NCBI GenBank assembly: GCA_903819595.1
Contig: CAIJED010000170.1
Location: forward strand, 1 to 38,676
From: an uncultured Methanomicrobiales archaeon
Lineage (GTDB): Archaea; Halobacteriota; Methanomicrobia; Methanomicrobiales; Methanospirillaceae
Direction: 5' to 3'
DNA length: 38,676 nucleotides
Shown here: piece by piece, positions 1 to 6,697 of the stretch
How the letters are laid out: each line of letters opens with the position of its first letter
Numbering within the stretch: position 1 is the first letter of the stretch
Notes under the pieces: generated by a model
What the model was told of the DNA's origin: nothing
Seen by the model: the letters and a program-made list of their open reading frames with translations, nothing else
Databases searched by the model: none
Position numbers and translations under genes: made by a program

Positions 1-121
1 GCTGGTGCCTTGGTGATGTTCGCGACGGCGCACTGCAGCTCTAGCGATTCGGCTGCTCCTGCAGGCACTGCTGGCACTGGAGGCGCGGCGGGGTCTGGCG
101 GTACGGCTGGTTCTGGAGGCA
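1..121 (+). other. Foreign-looking segment, probable chimeric contig end
   Basis: This segment does not read as archaeal. One frame gives a hydrophobic stretch, a Cys-Ser-Ser-Ser lipobox-like site and then Gly/Ser/Thr/Ala low-complexity repeats (GTAGTGGAAGSGGTAGSGG), a style common after the lipobox in myxobacterial lipoproteins. It is visibly richer in G and C than what follows. In the tiaS frame the same bases give no TiaS-like sequence and contain a stop at 14-16, and the third frame also hits a stop near base 42. The simplest reading is an assembly chimera or a very recent junction near base 121-128. I cannot tell which without reads. Confidence 0.6.
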
Positions 122-1225
122 CGGCTTCTCCGCCTGAACCCGAACGTAATCTACAAGACCAGGGGAAACGCTGCGATCTGCCTTATGGTGAACGGACCGG
201 TGGACCGCGTGTTCGATATCGCCTGCGATATGGTCGGCTCACTAGCCCATATTTCCCATGAAAACACAAATCCAGGTGTTGTAGCGGTCGAGACCCGCCC
301 TCCACCGGATTTTTATTATAAGACGGTCAGGGATTTCTGTACCATAGAAGAAGCGATTGCCATCCTGGAGGCAACCGGAGCACGCTATAAAGGTTTTAAG
401 AATGGCAGGGGACTGATCGGGGCGACCGCCGCAGTCTGCAGCGTGCTCCCTGACAGGACATTTGAATACCTGGCATACAGGAAACCCGACGCCTTTGGTA
501 CACCGAGATCGGTTGACCGGCACAGCCTGTCTGATGCCGAGACGTCCACCTTCCCACATACCTGGGATACCTTCGATATCGAAAATAACTGCGTTGTCTG
601 TGTCCCGCACACACCTGACCCGGTCCTCTTCGGGGTCCGGGGAGAGAGCCCCTCGTGGGTTGCCCTCGCAAGGATGCAGGTTGATTCGGAACCTACGGAA
701 ATTGAACAGATCTTTGTCACAAACCAGGGCACCGATGCGCACCTCGTTGAGGGTGAGATCGGATCTCTTACGGAGGGTTTTTCCTACCGTGTGACCGGTA
801 CGGTATGCGCCTTTGCACAGAGTGGAATTGGGGGACATGTATTGATTGAGATCGGGGACGGGGACCAGAAAGTCCGCTGCATGGCATACGAGCCGACGAA
901 GGGGTTCCGGAACATTATCCGGGCATTATGGCCGGGGGACCGGGTGCTCGTCACCGGGAGCTATAAGGGTGGCAGTATAAACCTAGAGAAGATCTGTATT
1001 CTCACGTTGTCACCCGCCATGACTAAACGACCACCGGTCTGCCCCTCGTGTGGAGCCCGGATGACGAGTGCAGGTGCTCAGAAGGGCTACAAATGCAGGA
1101 AGTGCGGGGCCCGAACGAAAGACCCGCAGGTTACATTTCATGACAGGACCATTACACCCGGATGGTATGAAGTCCCGCCAATCGCCCGCAGACACCTGGC
1201 AAAACCCCTCTGCAGGGGTCCATGA
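122..1225 (+). CDS. tiaS: tRNA(Ile2) 2-agmatinylcytidine synthetase TiaS, 5'-truncated
   Basis: TiaS uses ATP and agmatine to convert C34 of the tRNA-Ile2 anticodon to agmatidine, so that it reads AUA codons. The TiaS-like frame begins at about base 122 (RLLRLNPNV, then YKTRGNAA) and runs without interruption to a stop at 1225. Visible parts are the tail of the N-terminal domain, the central TiaS domain (NTNPGVV), an OB-fold around residues 200-270 and a C-terminal zinc ribbon (CPSCG...CRKCG). About 80-90 N-terminal residues normal for the family, including the start, are absent and replaced by unrelated sequence. The ORF-track start at 185 is an internal Met, since homology clearly continues upstream. 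The stop overlaps the next ATG (ATGA) and the gene heads the dys-pyrF operon. Confidence 0.9.
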   Translation, partial: RLLRLNPNVIYKTRGNAAICLMVNGPVDRVFDIACDMVGSLAHISHENTNPGVVAVETRPPPDFYYKTVRDFCTIEEAIAILEATGARYKGFKNGRGLIGATAAVCSVLPDRTFEYLAYRKPDAFGTPRSVDRHSLSDAETSTFPHTWDTFDIENNCVVCVPHTPDPVLFGVRGESPSWVALARMQVDSEPTEIEQIFVTNQGTDAHLVEGEIGSLTEGFSYRVTGTVCAFAQSGIGGHVLIEIGDGDQKVRCMAYEPTKGFRNIIRALWPGDRVLVTGSYKGGSINLEKICILTLSPAMTKRPPVCPSCGARMTSAGAQKGYKCRKCGARTKDPQVTFHDRTITPGWYEVPPIARRHLAKPLCRGP

Positions 1226-1305
1226 CTCCTGACGCAGGCAATCTGCCGGGAAGGGTTATCCTTGGACGCGTCCAACAAGTGAAGAGAAGGTTTGGGAGCA
1301 CATGA
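1222..1305 (+). CDS. Tiny ORF bridging tiaS and dys by ATGA overlaps
   Basis: A 28-codon frame starts at an ATG overlapping the tiaS stop (ATGA, 1222-1225) and ends at a TGA overlapping the dys start (ATGA, 1302-1305). The product would be a 27-residue basic peptide (MTPDAGNLPG...VKRRFGST). A purine-rich AGGGG lies just before its ATG. I recognise no family. It may serve only to carry ribosomes from tiaS into dys, or it may be chance, because 84 bases is short enough for an open frame to occur randomly. Confidence 0.35.
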   Translation: MTPDAGNLPGRVILGRVQQVKRRFGST

Positions 1306-2237
1306 GTCACGAATGCCGCGTACCGGTCAGGCAAGTACACCTGAAAGCAGGAATGACGGTCGGAGAACTCGCCGAGCAGATGGGGCAGGCCGGGGCATAT
1401 AACGGCGGTGCGCTGTACCGTGCCATCAGCATTTATGAAAAGATGCTCCGTGACCCGGATGTGACAAAGTTTTTCGGCCTCGCCGGGGCCATGGTGCCTG
1501 CGGGCATGGGCGGGATCGTCAGTGACCTCATCGAAGCCGGGCATATCGACGTTCTCGTCTCGACCGGAGCAAACCTCACCCACGATATCATTGAGGCGAT
1601 CGGGTGCCGCCATTATCACGGTGACGCGGGATGTTCGGATATTGAGCTGAGACACGAGGAGATTAACCGTATCTACGACGTCTACCTGCCGAATGAGGCA
1701 TTTATCAGGTTCGAAGAGTTCATGCAGGGGACATATGCCGGGTTGCCCGAAGGGGAAACAGTTTCGATCAGCGAACTGCTCACCCATATCGGTTCACGGC
1801 TCAGTTCCGGAATCCTCGCGACCGCTGCAAAAAAGTCTGTCCCGGTATTCTGTCCTGCCATCCAGGACTCCATGATTGGGCTCCAGTACTGGTTATTCTC
1901 CCAGACCGGGCACGTCACCGTGGACGCGTTCAAGGATATGCCGATGTTGCTCGACCGCTGTTTCACGGCAAAGAAAGCCGGGGCGATGATTATCGGTGGT
2001 GGCGTACCGAAGAATTTTATCCTGCAGAGCATGCTGATGACAGAAAACGGTTTCTCGTACGCGGTGCAACTGACGGGAGACCGCCCGGACCTCGGCGGCC
2101 TGTCAGGTGCCACACTTGATGAAGCCCGTTCCTGGGGAAAGATCACCGAAGAGGCATCGGCTGTGACGGTCTATGGCGATGCAACGGTCCTCCTTCCCTT
2201 CATGATGGCTGCAGTACTGGAGAGACTGGAACAATGA
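1302..2237 (+). CDS. dys: Deoxyhypusine synthase
   Basis: This enzyme transfers the aminobutyl group of spermidine to a lysine of translation factor aIF5A in an NAD-dependent reaction, the first step of hypusine formation. The 311-residue protein is full length for the family. It shows the NAD-binding stretch STGANLTHDIIEAIG near residue 87, a second glycine-rich segment (GGGVPKNF) and the SWGKI motif near the C-terminus. The Lys in SWGKI corresponds to the catalytic lysine that forms the enzyme-imine intermediate. The start ATG has a GGGAG purine stretch just upstream and overlaps the stop of the tiny upstream ORF. Its own stop overlaps the pyrF start. Grouping with tiaS joins two translation-modification genes in one operon. 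Confidence 0.95.
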   Translation: MSHECRVPVRQVHLKAGMTVGELAEQMGQAGAYNGGALYRAISIYEKMLRDPDVTKFFGLAGAMVPAGMGGIVSDLIEAGHIDVLVSTGANLTHDIIEAIGCRHYHGDAGCSDIELRHEEINRIYDVYLPNEAFIRFEEFMQGTYAGLPEGETVSISELLTHIGSRLSSGILATAAKKSVPVFCPAIQDSMIGLQYWLFSQTGHVTVDAFKDMPMLLDRCFTAKKAGAMIIGGGVPKNFILQSMLMTENGFSYAVQLTGDRPDLGGLSGATLDEARSWGKITEEASAVTVYGDATVLLPFMMAAVLERLEQ

Positions 2238-2869
2238 CCACACTCATCCTCGCACTTGACGTAACAGACAAGGCGAGGGCAATAGCGATTGCTTCCCGGT
2301 GTGCACCCGATATTGACGCAATAAAAGTTGGTTACCCCCTCGTCCTGGCAGCAGGGCTCTCAATTGCCGATGAACTTGGTGACCTTGACCTGCCGCTGAT
2401 TGCAGATTTTAAGGTGGCCGACATTCCGAATACCAGCCGGCTTATCGCAGAAGAGGTATTTACGTCCGGTTATGACGCACTGATCTGCCAGGGTTTTACC
2501 GGCCGCGACTCGGTGACGGCCTGCGTCGGGGTGGCCAGGGAGTACGGGGGCGAGTGCTTCGTAGTCACCGAAATGAGCCATCCCGGGGCAACAGAATTCT
2601 TCCATGGGGGGACCGCAGAGAGGATTGCCATGCTCGCAAAAGAGTGTGATGCAGATGGCATTATTGCACCGGCAACGAGGCCTGACCGGGTTGCGTCCTT
2701 AAAGCAGCTGATCGGTGACCTTAAAATTTATTCTCCGGGGATAGGAGCACAGGGAGGTGATATTTTCACAATCTCAAAAATTGTTGACGGTATCATCATC
2801 GGACGTGCGATATATGATGCGGAAGATCCAAAGGAAGCTGCATTGCTGTTTGCTGGTATCCGCCAATGA
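2234..2869 (+). CDS. pyrF: Orotidine 5'-phosphate decarboxylase
   Basis: PyrF decarboxylates OMP to UMP in the last step of de novo pyrimidine synthesis. The 211-residue protein is a compact archaeal TIM barrel. It starts with the typical LILALDV strand and carries the catalytic signature DFKVADIPNT (DxKxxDI) near residue 58, where the Asp-Lys-Asp network does the chemistry. Phosphate-binding glycines appear at the C-terminal end (SPGIGAQGGD and IIGRAIYDA). Its ATG overlaps the dys TGA (ATGA), implying translational coupling. There is no pathway link with dys, so this is probably a housekeeping operon. Confidence 0.95.
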   Translation: MTTLILALDVTDKARAIAIASRCAPDIDAIKVGYPLVLAAGLSIADELGDLDLPLIADFKVADIPNTSRLIAEEVFTSGYDALICQGFTGRDSVTACVGVAREYGGECFVVTEMSHPGATEFFHGGTAERIAMLAKECDADGIIAPATRPDRVASLKQLIGDLKIYSPGIGAQGGDIFTISKIVDGIIIGRAIYDAEDPKEAALLFAGIRQ

Positions 2870-2944
2870 TGAGAAAGGAAGACTGATAAAAATGATGAAC
2901 CCTATGAGTCAACTGAGGCGGAAACTCATTCTGAACGGTCTAAA

Positions 2945-2954
2945 AGTTTAAAAG
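2945..2954 (+). promoter_or_regulatory. TATA-like box for the glycyl-radical protein
   Basis: The AT-rich AGTTTAAAAG is centred about 26 bp before the ATG at 2976, the archaeal TATA-to-start-site spacing. It therefore predicts a leaderless transcript, and no ribosome-binding site precedes the ATG. It lies in the only gap (2870-2975) after pyrF. Confidence 0.55.
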
Positions 2955-2975
2955 GATGGCATTCTATCTGATAGT

Positions 2976-3338
2976 ATGGAATGGACCGCGGACCAGCGAA
3001 AAATTGCAGAGAAATATACGCATCTTGAAGATATTCCGGGTACCGAACGGCGGTACAAGTGTCATACCTGTCACCTGATTGTCGATGAGACACCGTGCCC
3101 GAAATGCAATGAGGAACACCTCGAGATTATGTGTCCCCTCGACCACTGCCATTGCTCGCACGAGATCCTTTCAGGGATCGATTACTGCCCGCTCTGTCAT
3201 GCGGCCGTATGTCCCGAATGCGGCTCTCATGATGTGGTTCAGATCAGCCGGGTCACCGGGTACCTCCAGGACGTATCAGGGTGGAATGCGGGAAAACAGC
3301 AGGAATTAAAGGACAGGGTCCGCTATACCGTAGCGTAA
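2976..3338 (+). CDS. Stand-alone zinc-ribbon/glycyl-radical domain protein (NrdD C-terminus-like)
   Basis: The 120-residue protein resembles only the C-terminal end of class III anaerobic ribonucleotide reductase. Residues ~28-75 hold Cys/His clusters ([16 protein letters not shown]). Residues ~76-90 hold the CPLC...CPEC pair matching the NrdD zinc site. Then comes SRVTGYL, whose Gly matches the glycyl-radical position, followed by [13 protein letters not shown]. The large NrdD catalytic barrel is absent and is not encoded nearby. Possible roles are the radical-bearing piece of a split NrdD, a spare part that replaces damaged NrdD ends (as GrcA/YfiD does for pyruvate formate-lyase), or a metal-binding remnant. 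The domain similarity is clear and the role is inferred. The start fits a leaderless transcript, and the CbiZ gene begins 17 bp downstream. Confidence 0.75.
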   Translation: MEWTADQRKIAEKYTHLEDIPGTERRYKCHTCHLIVDETPCPKCNEEHLEIMCPLDHCHCSHEILSGIDYCPLCHAAVCPECGSHDVVQISRVTGYLQDVSGWNAGKQQELKDRVRYTVA

Positions 3339-3355
3339 ACGAAGACCCGGTTTTC

Positions 3356-4243
3356 ATGAAATATTATATCAGGAACAATACTCTTTTTATCAGGGGTTCA
3401 TTTTCTGCCGCAAGTACCGGTCCCTGCGGTGGCCTGCATCCCGTTTCAACGCTGTTAATGCACAGCGCCGGAACATCAGAAACCACCCATCGGGACCCAT
3501 GCAGGGAATTAACCCACCAGGTCTGCAGGGAAGGTCTGCCGATGGATTTTTTCGGGGTCATTACCGGAAATGACATCAGGCATCTTTGCATTGTCCAGTA
3601 TGATTATATCACGGTCTTTATCCTGGCATCCCCGCAGAGTGACAACCAGGCAGATCAGACCAGTATTCTCGTGTATTCTGGTGAAGGACTGGCAGATCAT
3701 GCACTCCTGCAGATGATTGTGACCGTTACCGGTGCGAAAGAGCGAGCCCTGGTCAATGCCGGGGTGCCATTCACCGTAGAAACAAATGACCATGTCATTG
3801 TCGCATCTGAAGGACTACCCGGAAACAACGACGCAGGAATGCACATTGAAGCTGGAAAGCGGGTGTCAGGGAGCATCCTCTTTGGTCTCCCTCACGCACT
3901 CGGACAGGAAGATGACAAAAACAGAAACGGCCCGGCCTTTTATGTATATTCCAGACTCGGGGGAGGTCATTTTGTCAGGTGGTGTCCGGAGCAGTGTCCC
4001 TATTACCCATGCCATTTTTCCGGACAGCGATGTGATTACTGCTACTGCCCGTTCTACCCCTGCAAAGATGAGACCCTTGGCCAGTGGGTAACCGGGTCAA
4101 ACGGCGGGAGGGTTTGGAATTGCAGCCGGTGTACACTACTTCACACACCGGATAATGCAGATTATCTTTTGCAATACCCGGAAGCTCCGCTGGAAGAGTT
4201 GAAGAAACACGAACAAAGCAGGGTTAAAAAACAGGGTTTATAA
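3356..4243 (+). CDS. cbiZ: Adenosylcobinamide amidohydrolase CbiZ fused to a Cys-rich domain
   Basis: CbiZ cleaves the aminopropanol-phosphate side chain of adenosylcobinamide to give adenosylcobyric acid, the archaeal route for salvaging corrinoids. Residues ~1-200 show the CbiZ pattern (STGPCGGL near the N-terminus, then a VTVTGAKERAL-type segment). Residues ~215-295 form a Cys-rich tail (CPEQCPYYPC, CDYCYCPFYPC, CSRC) resembling the zf-like small domain. I chose the ATG at 3356 (MKYYIRNN) because the longer ORF from 3281 would overlap the upstream gene and its extra residues do not look like CbiZ. The gene lies 17 bp after the glycyl-radical gene, so they are probably cotranscribed. CbiZ assignment is moderate, and the metal-binding nature of the tail is likely. 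Confidence 0.7.
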   Translation: MKYYIRNNTLFIRGSFSAASTGPCGGLHPVSTLLMHSAGTSETTHRDPCRELTHQVCREGLPMDFFGVITGNDIRHLCIVQYDYITVFILASPQSDNQADQTSILVYSGEGLADHALLQMIVTVTGAKERALVNAGVPFTVETNDHVIVASEGLPGNNDAGMHIEAGKRVSGSILFGLPHALGQEDDKNRNGPAFYVYSRLGGGHFVRWCPEQCPYYPCHFSGQRCDYCYCPFYPCKDETLGQWVTGSNGGRVWNCSRCTLLHTPDNADYLLQYPEAPLEELKKHEQSRVKKQGL

Positions 4244-4429
4244 TCAAATCCCAAGTGCTGCGATGAGTTCATCCAGTGGGACTCCATGGGCCTCGGCTGC
4301 TTCGCGGACCGTCTCCCCACGTGCAATCGCACATCCCACACATCCCATTCCAAACTTGAATAAAACCTCTGATGATTCTGGTTTGGCTTTTAAGAGATCA
4401 TAAATGGTGCTATCTGCTGTTACTGTCAT
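4244..4429 (-). CDS. DUF1858 small redox-disulfide protein
   Basis: This 61-residue protein has the DUF1858 fold signature: an N-terminal TIYDLL helix, a central FGMGCVGCAIARGET segment with a CxxC pair, and a C-terminal AAEAHGVPLDELIAAL helix. Members are often called hybrid-cluster-protein-associated disulfide proteins, and the Cys pair suggests a redox or cluster-handling role. The substrate is unknown. It is convergent with cbiZ, sharing the boundary directly (4243/4244), and divergent from the RPA gene. Confidence 0.85.
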   Translation of the reverse strand: MTVTADSTIYDLLKAKPESSEVLFKFGMGCVGCAIARGETVREAAEAHGVPLDELIAALGI

Positions 4430-4451
4430 GGGGTACTATTCACTATACCGG

Positions 4452-4460
4452 TACTTAAAC
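4452..4460 (-). promoter_or_regulatory. TATA-like box for the DUF1858 gene
   Basis: On the minus strand this reads GTTTAAGTA. It sits about 27 bp before the ATG at 4429, so the transcript should be leaderless or nearly so. The surrounding 145 bp is the divergent promoter region shared with the RPA gene. Confidence 0.45.
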
Positions 4461-4530
4461 CTGTACTTGGTAGCCGGGTACCCTTCGTGCAGGTGGTCCC
4501 ATTCACTTTCACACCGTGCATCCCAACACC

Positions 4531-4538
4531 ATTAATAT
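4531..4538 (+). promoter_or_regulatory. TATA-like box for the RPA operon
   Basis: ATTAATAT lies about 39 bp before the ATG at 4574, which predicts a leader of roughly a dozen bases. Within that leader, CTGGAGATG supplies a GGAG ribosome-binding site, unlike the apparently leaderless neighbours. Confidence 0.45.
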
Positions 4539-4573
4539 GCCCTGCCGGGTGAACATGTAGCTGGAGATGTAAA

Positions 4574-5803
4574 ATGGATATTTCCCAGATTGTTGACAGA
4601 ATCTCCCAAAAAATTGAGGCAAAAGGACATGCGGCAGATAAATCAAAGATTGAACAAAAACTGCGCCGCCTTATTGAGGAGTTCGGAGTCCAGCCGGCCG
4701 ACGCCGAGAGGACTGTATTGTATGATATCGCACGTGATTTTGGCATCCAGCTCGGGAATGCCGCGGGTCCCGGTGATCAGAAACTGATCAACTCGGTCAG
4801 CACCGAGGAATGGGTCACGATAGAAGGGAAGATCGTTGCACTTGGCCATTCACCCTCGCCATCGATTGCCTATTCCGGAATCATCGCCGACGCTTCAGGA
4901 GCGATCCGGTTTGTCATCTGGTCAAAGGCATCGGTCCCGGTCATCAAAAAGGACGCGTGGTACCGTTTTGAGTCTGCGGTGGTTGATGAGTTCAAAGGAG
5001 CACTCAACTTAAAAGTCCACTCTGGGACGACCGTGAAGGAGCTTGAAATCGATGGTGTCTTAATCCCGGTCATCACCCCACTTGCCGAACTGACCGCAGG
5101 TGTGGCGAGTGTCCGTGTGAAGATGATACAGGAATGGGATGTCACCCATGACCGGATGCTCCAGTCAGGCCTGCTCGGGGATGAGACAGGCACGGTGAAA
5201 TTTGTCACATGGAAAGATGAGGGAATGGTGCGCCTGGAACCAGGCATGGTATATACCATATACTACGCACTGGTGGACGAGTTCAACGGGCGTCATTCTT
5301 TGAACCTGAATACGGCAAATATCCTCGCCGAAGAAGGAGATATCGCCGTTTCTTCCGGGGCCTCGACGTTCCAGGGGGCACTGGTCCATATTGCCCCGGG
5401 TTCCGGACTGATCAAGCGGTGCACGGTTGAAGGGTGTAACCGCGTGCTTTCCCGCCAGAATTACTGCCCGGTCCATGAAATGCAGCCGAAGTTTAATTAC
5501 GACCTCCGGATCAAGGGTTGGCTCGATGACGGCACTCATACCATCGACACACTGATGCAGCGTGAGGTCGTGGAATCGCTCACGGGTATGACACTGGAAG
5601 AATCCAGGGAGCTGGCAGAGAATAACCCGCTCGGAATGGACGAGGTGTTTTTACGCATGAGAGAGAAGATCCTCGGGCGCTACCTGCGGTGTGAGGGTAG
5701 AGAGATCGACCGGAGGCTGATTGTCAACTCCTGTGAACGTATTCACTTCGAGCCAACGATGCTGGCTGAATTGTTGAACCGCACGGGAGGCGAGGTTTCA
5801 TGA
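4574..5803 (+). CDS. rpa: Replication protein A, single-stranded DNA-binding protein
   Basis: RPA coats single-stranded DNA in replication, repair and recombination. The 409-residue protein has an N-terminal helical region (1-70), an OB-fold at ~75-165 (WVTIEGKIVAL...RFVIWSK), a second at ~180-265 (VKFVTWKDEG), a zinc finger near residue 283 (CTVEGCNRVL...YCPVH) and a third OB-like region at the C-terminus. This multi-OB plus zinc-finger plan matches euryarchaeal RPA of the 41-kDa type. A GGAG ribosome-binding site precedes the start. The stop overlaps the ATG of the RPA-associated gene (ATGA), a conserved euryarchaeal pairing. Confidence 0.93.
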   Translation: MDISQIVDRISQKIEAKGHAADKSKIEQKLRRLIEEFGVQPADAERTVLYDIARDFGIQLGNAAGPGDQKLINSVSTEEWVTIEGKIVALGHSPSPSIAYSGIIADASGAIRFVIWSKASVPVIKKDAWYRFESAVVDEFKGALNLKVHSGTTVKELEIDGVLIPVITPLAELTAGVASVRVKMIQEWDVTHDRMLQSGLLGDETGTVKFVTWKDEGMVRLEPGMVYTIYYALVDEFNGRHSLNLNTANILAEEGDIAVSSGASTFQGALVHIAPGSGLIKRCTVEGCNRVLSRQNYCPVHEMQPKFNYDLRIKGWLDDGTHTIDTLMQREVVESLTGMTLEESRELAENNPLGMDEVFLRMREKILGRYLRCEGREIDRRLIVNSCERIHFEPTMLAELLNRTGGEVS

Positions 5804-6393
5804 GCACACCTGCCAACGGTGGATTCCCAAAGCGCGAGAACATGTTCGAGCGCGAACCGGCCCGCAGAGTGTTTGCCGGGGAGCTCCGTGAGATCAGGGA
5901 ACAGTTCCGCGACGGGACCGATGAAAAAAGCCCTTCATATGTCCTCCTGCCAACCGGGCAGCGGTGCAACAGGGTGTTCCTCGTCGGTTCAATGACAGAA
6001 AAAAAACGCCAGGGTGAACAGAACATGTTTTACCGGGGCAGAATTGCGGATCCAACCGGGACATTCTTTGTGGCTGCCGGGAGTTACCAGCCCGAGGCCA
6101 TGCAACAGATGGCCCGGATAGAACCACCGGCCTTCGTCGCAGTCGTCGGGAAACCTTCAATATACGAGACCCCGGATGGCACAATCCTGGTCTCAGTCAG
6201 GGCGGAGTCCGTTACGGTTGTCGATCGCGAGGTCAGAGACTGCTGGGTCCTTGAAACTGCAAAGGCCACGTTAGACCGCCTGGACACCCCTTCGTCCGGC
6301 CCGGACTCCGTGCGTGCGACTGAAAAATACCATCTTGATCCGGTGGCGTACCGGAAAATGGTGTATCATGCGCTGTCACAATTAAAATTCTGA
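5800..6393 (+). CDS. RPA-associated OB-fold protein
   Basis: The 197-residue protein matches the euryarchaeal RPA-associated protein family (COG3390), known to be encoded with RPA and implicated in DNA repair. The N-terminus (FPKREPARRVFAGE-like; here KRENMFEREPARRVFAGEL) is diagnostic. Residues ~45-140 form an OB-fold (CNRVFLVGSMTEK, YRGRIADPTG, FVAVVGKPS). The gene overlaps the RPA stop by ATGA and ends the operon. An AT/T-rich stretch follows. A role as RPA partner is inferred from family and neighbourhood. Confidence 0.88.
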   Translation: MSTPANGGFPKRENMFEREPARRVFAGELREIREQFRDGTDEKSPSYVLLPTGQRCNRVFLVGSMTEKKRQGEQNMFYRGRIADPTGTFFVAAGSYQPEAMQQMARIEPPAFVAVVGKPSIYETPDGTILVSVRAESVTVVDREVRDCWVLETAKATLDRLDTPSSGPDSVRATEKYHLDPVAYRKMVYHALSQLKF

Positions 6394-6697
6394 AAATATT
6401 ATCCTTTTTTCGCGGTTCATCGTCATCAGGGCGCCTCTTCTTACTCGAGAAATTCGAAACCATTGAGGCCAGATGGCACGGGTCCGATCCCGTGACGTGA
6501 CCCCGGGTTGGACCCGGGATAGCACGGACCCCACATTTTCTGATATCCCGCACGATGAAGATACCGCTCCATGTATTGGCCATTCAATGGCGAAGAGCTG
6601 ATGTGTGGCCCTGAGTTATTCGGAGGGTTATCATTTGTTTTCTGTTTCGGTTGTTCTGGAAATGATGTGCAGCCAATCCCTTTTCTGGCTCCCCTGT
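6394..6697. other. Convergent intergenic region with structured DNA
   Basis: About 300 bp separate the ends of the RPA-associated gene and recQ. It starts with ATATTATCCTTTTTT (about 6399-6413), a T-rich terminator for the RPA operon. It then holds a cluster of inverted repeats at 6477-6531, listed separately. ORF-track frames here are antisense tails into recQ and have no recognisable product. Confidence 0.6.
6477..6535. repeat. Nested hairpins, possible RNA element or two-way terminator
   Basis: CCCGGGT-TGG-ACCCGGG (6502-6518) is a perfect 7-bp hairpin. It is enclosed by GGGTCCG (6480-6486) and CGGACCC (6525-6531), another perfect 7-bp match. A competing hairpin CACGGG/CCCGTG occupies 6477-6494. 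ACA follows the outer stem at 6533. The lay-out superficially recalls an H/ACA guide, but the upper stem has no room for a kink-turn. A structured transcript end or an unknown small RNA are both possible. Confidence 0.4.

Noticed and set aside
1-261. 83-residue lipoprotein gene (ORF 10-261)
   Set aside because: Its second half is simply tiaS read in the wrong frame, and only the first ~120 bases look like a real but foreign protein fragment.
6477-6494. tRNA T-arm-like sequence (CACGGGTCCGATCCCGTG)
   Set aside because: The loop length is wrong and no D-arm, anticodon arm or acceptor stem surrounds it.
6477-6535. Possible H/ACA guide RNA
   Set aside because: The outer stem, internal pocket and following ACA fit, but the upper stem is only 7 bp with a three-base loop and has no kink-turn sequence, so I list it only as a hairpin.
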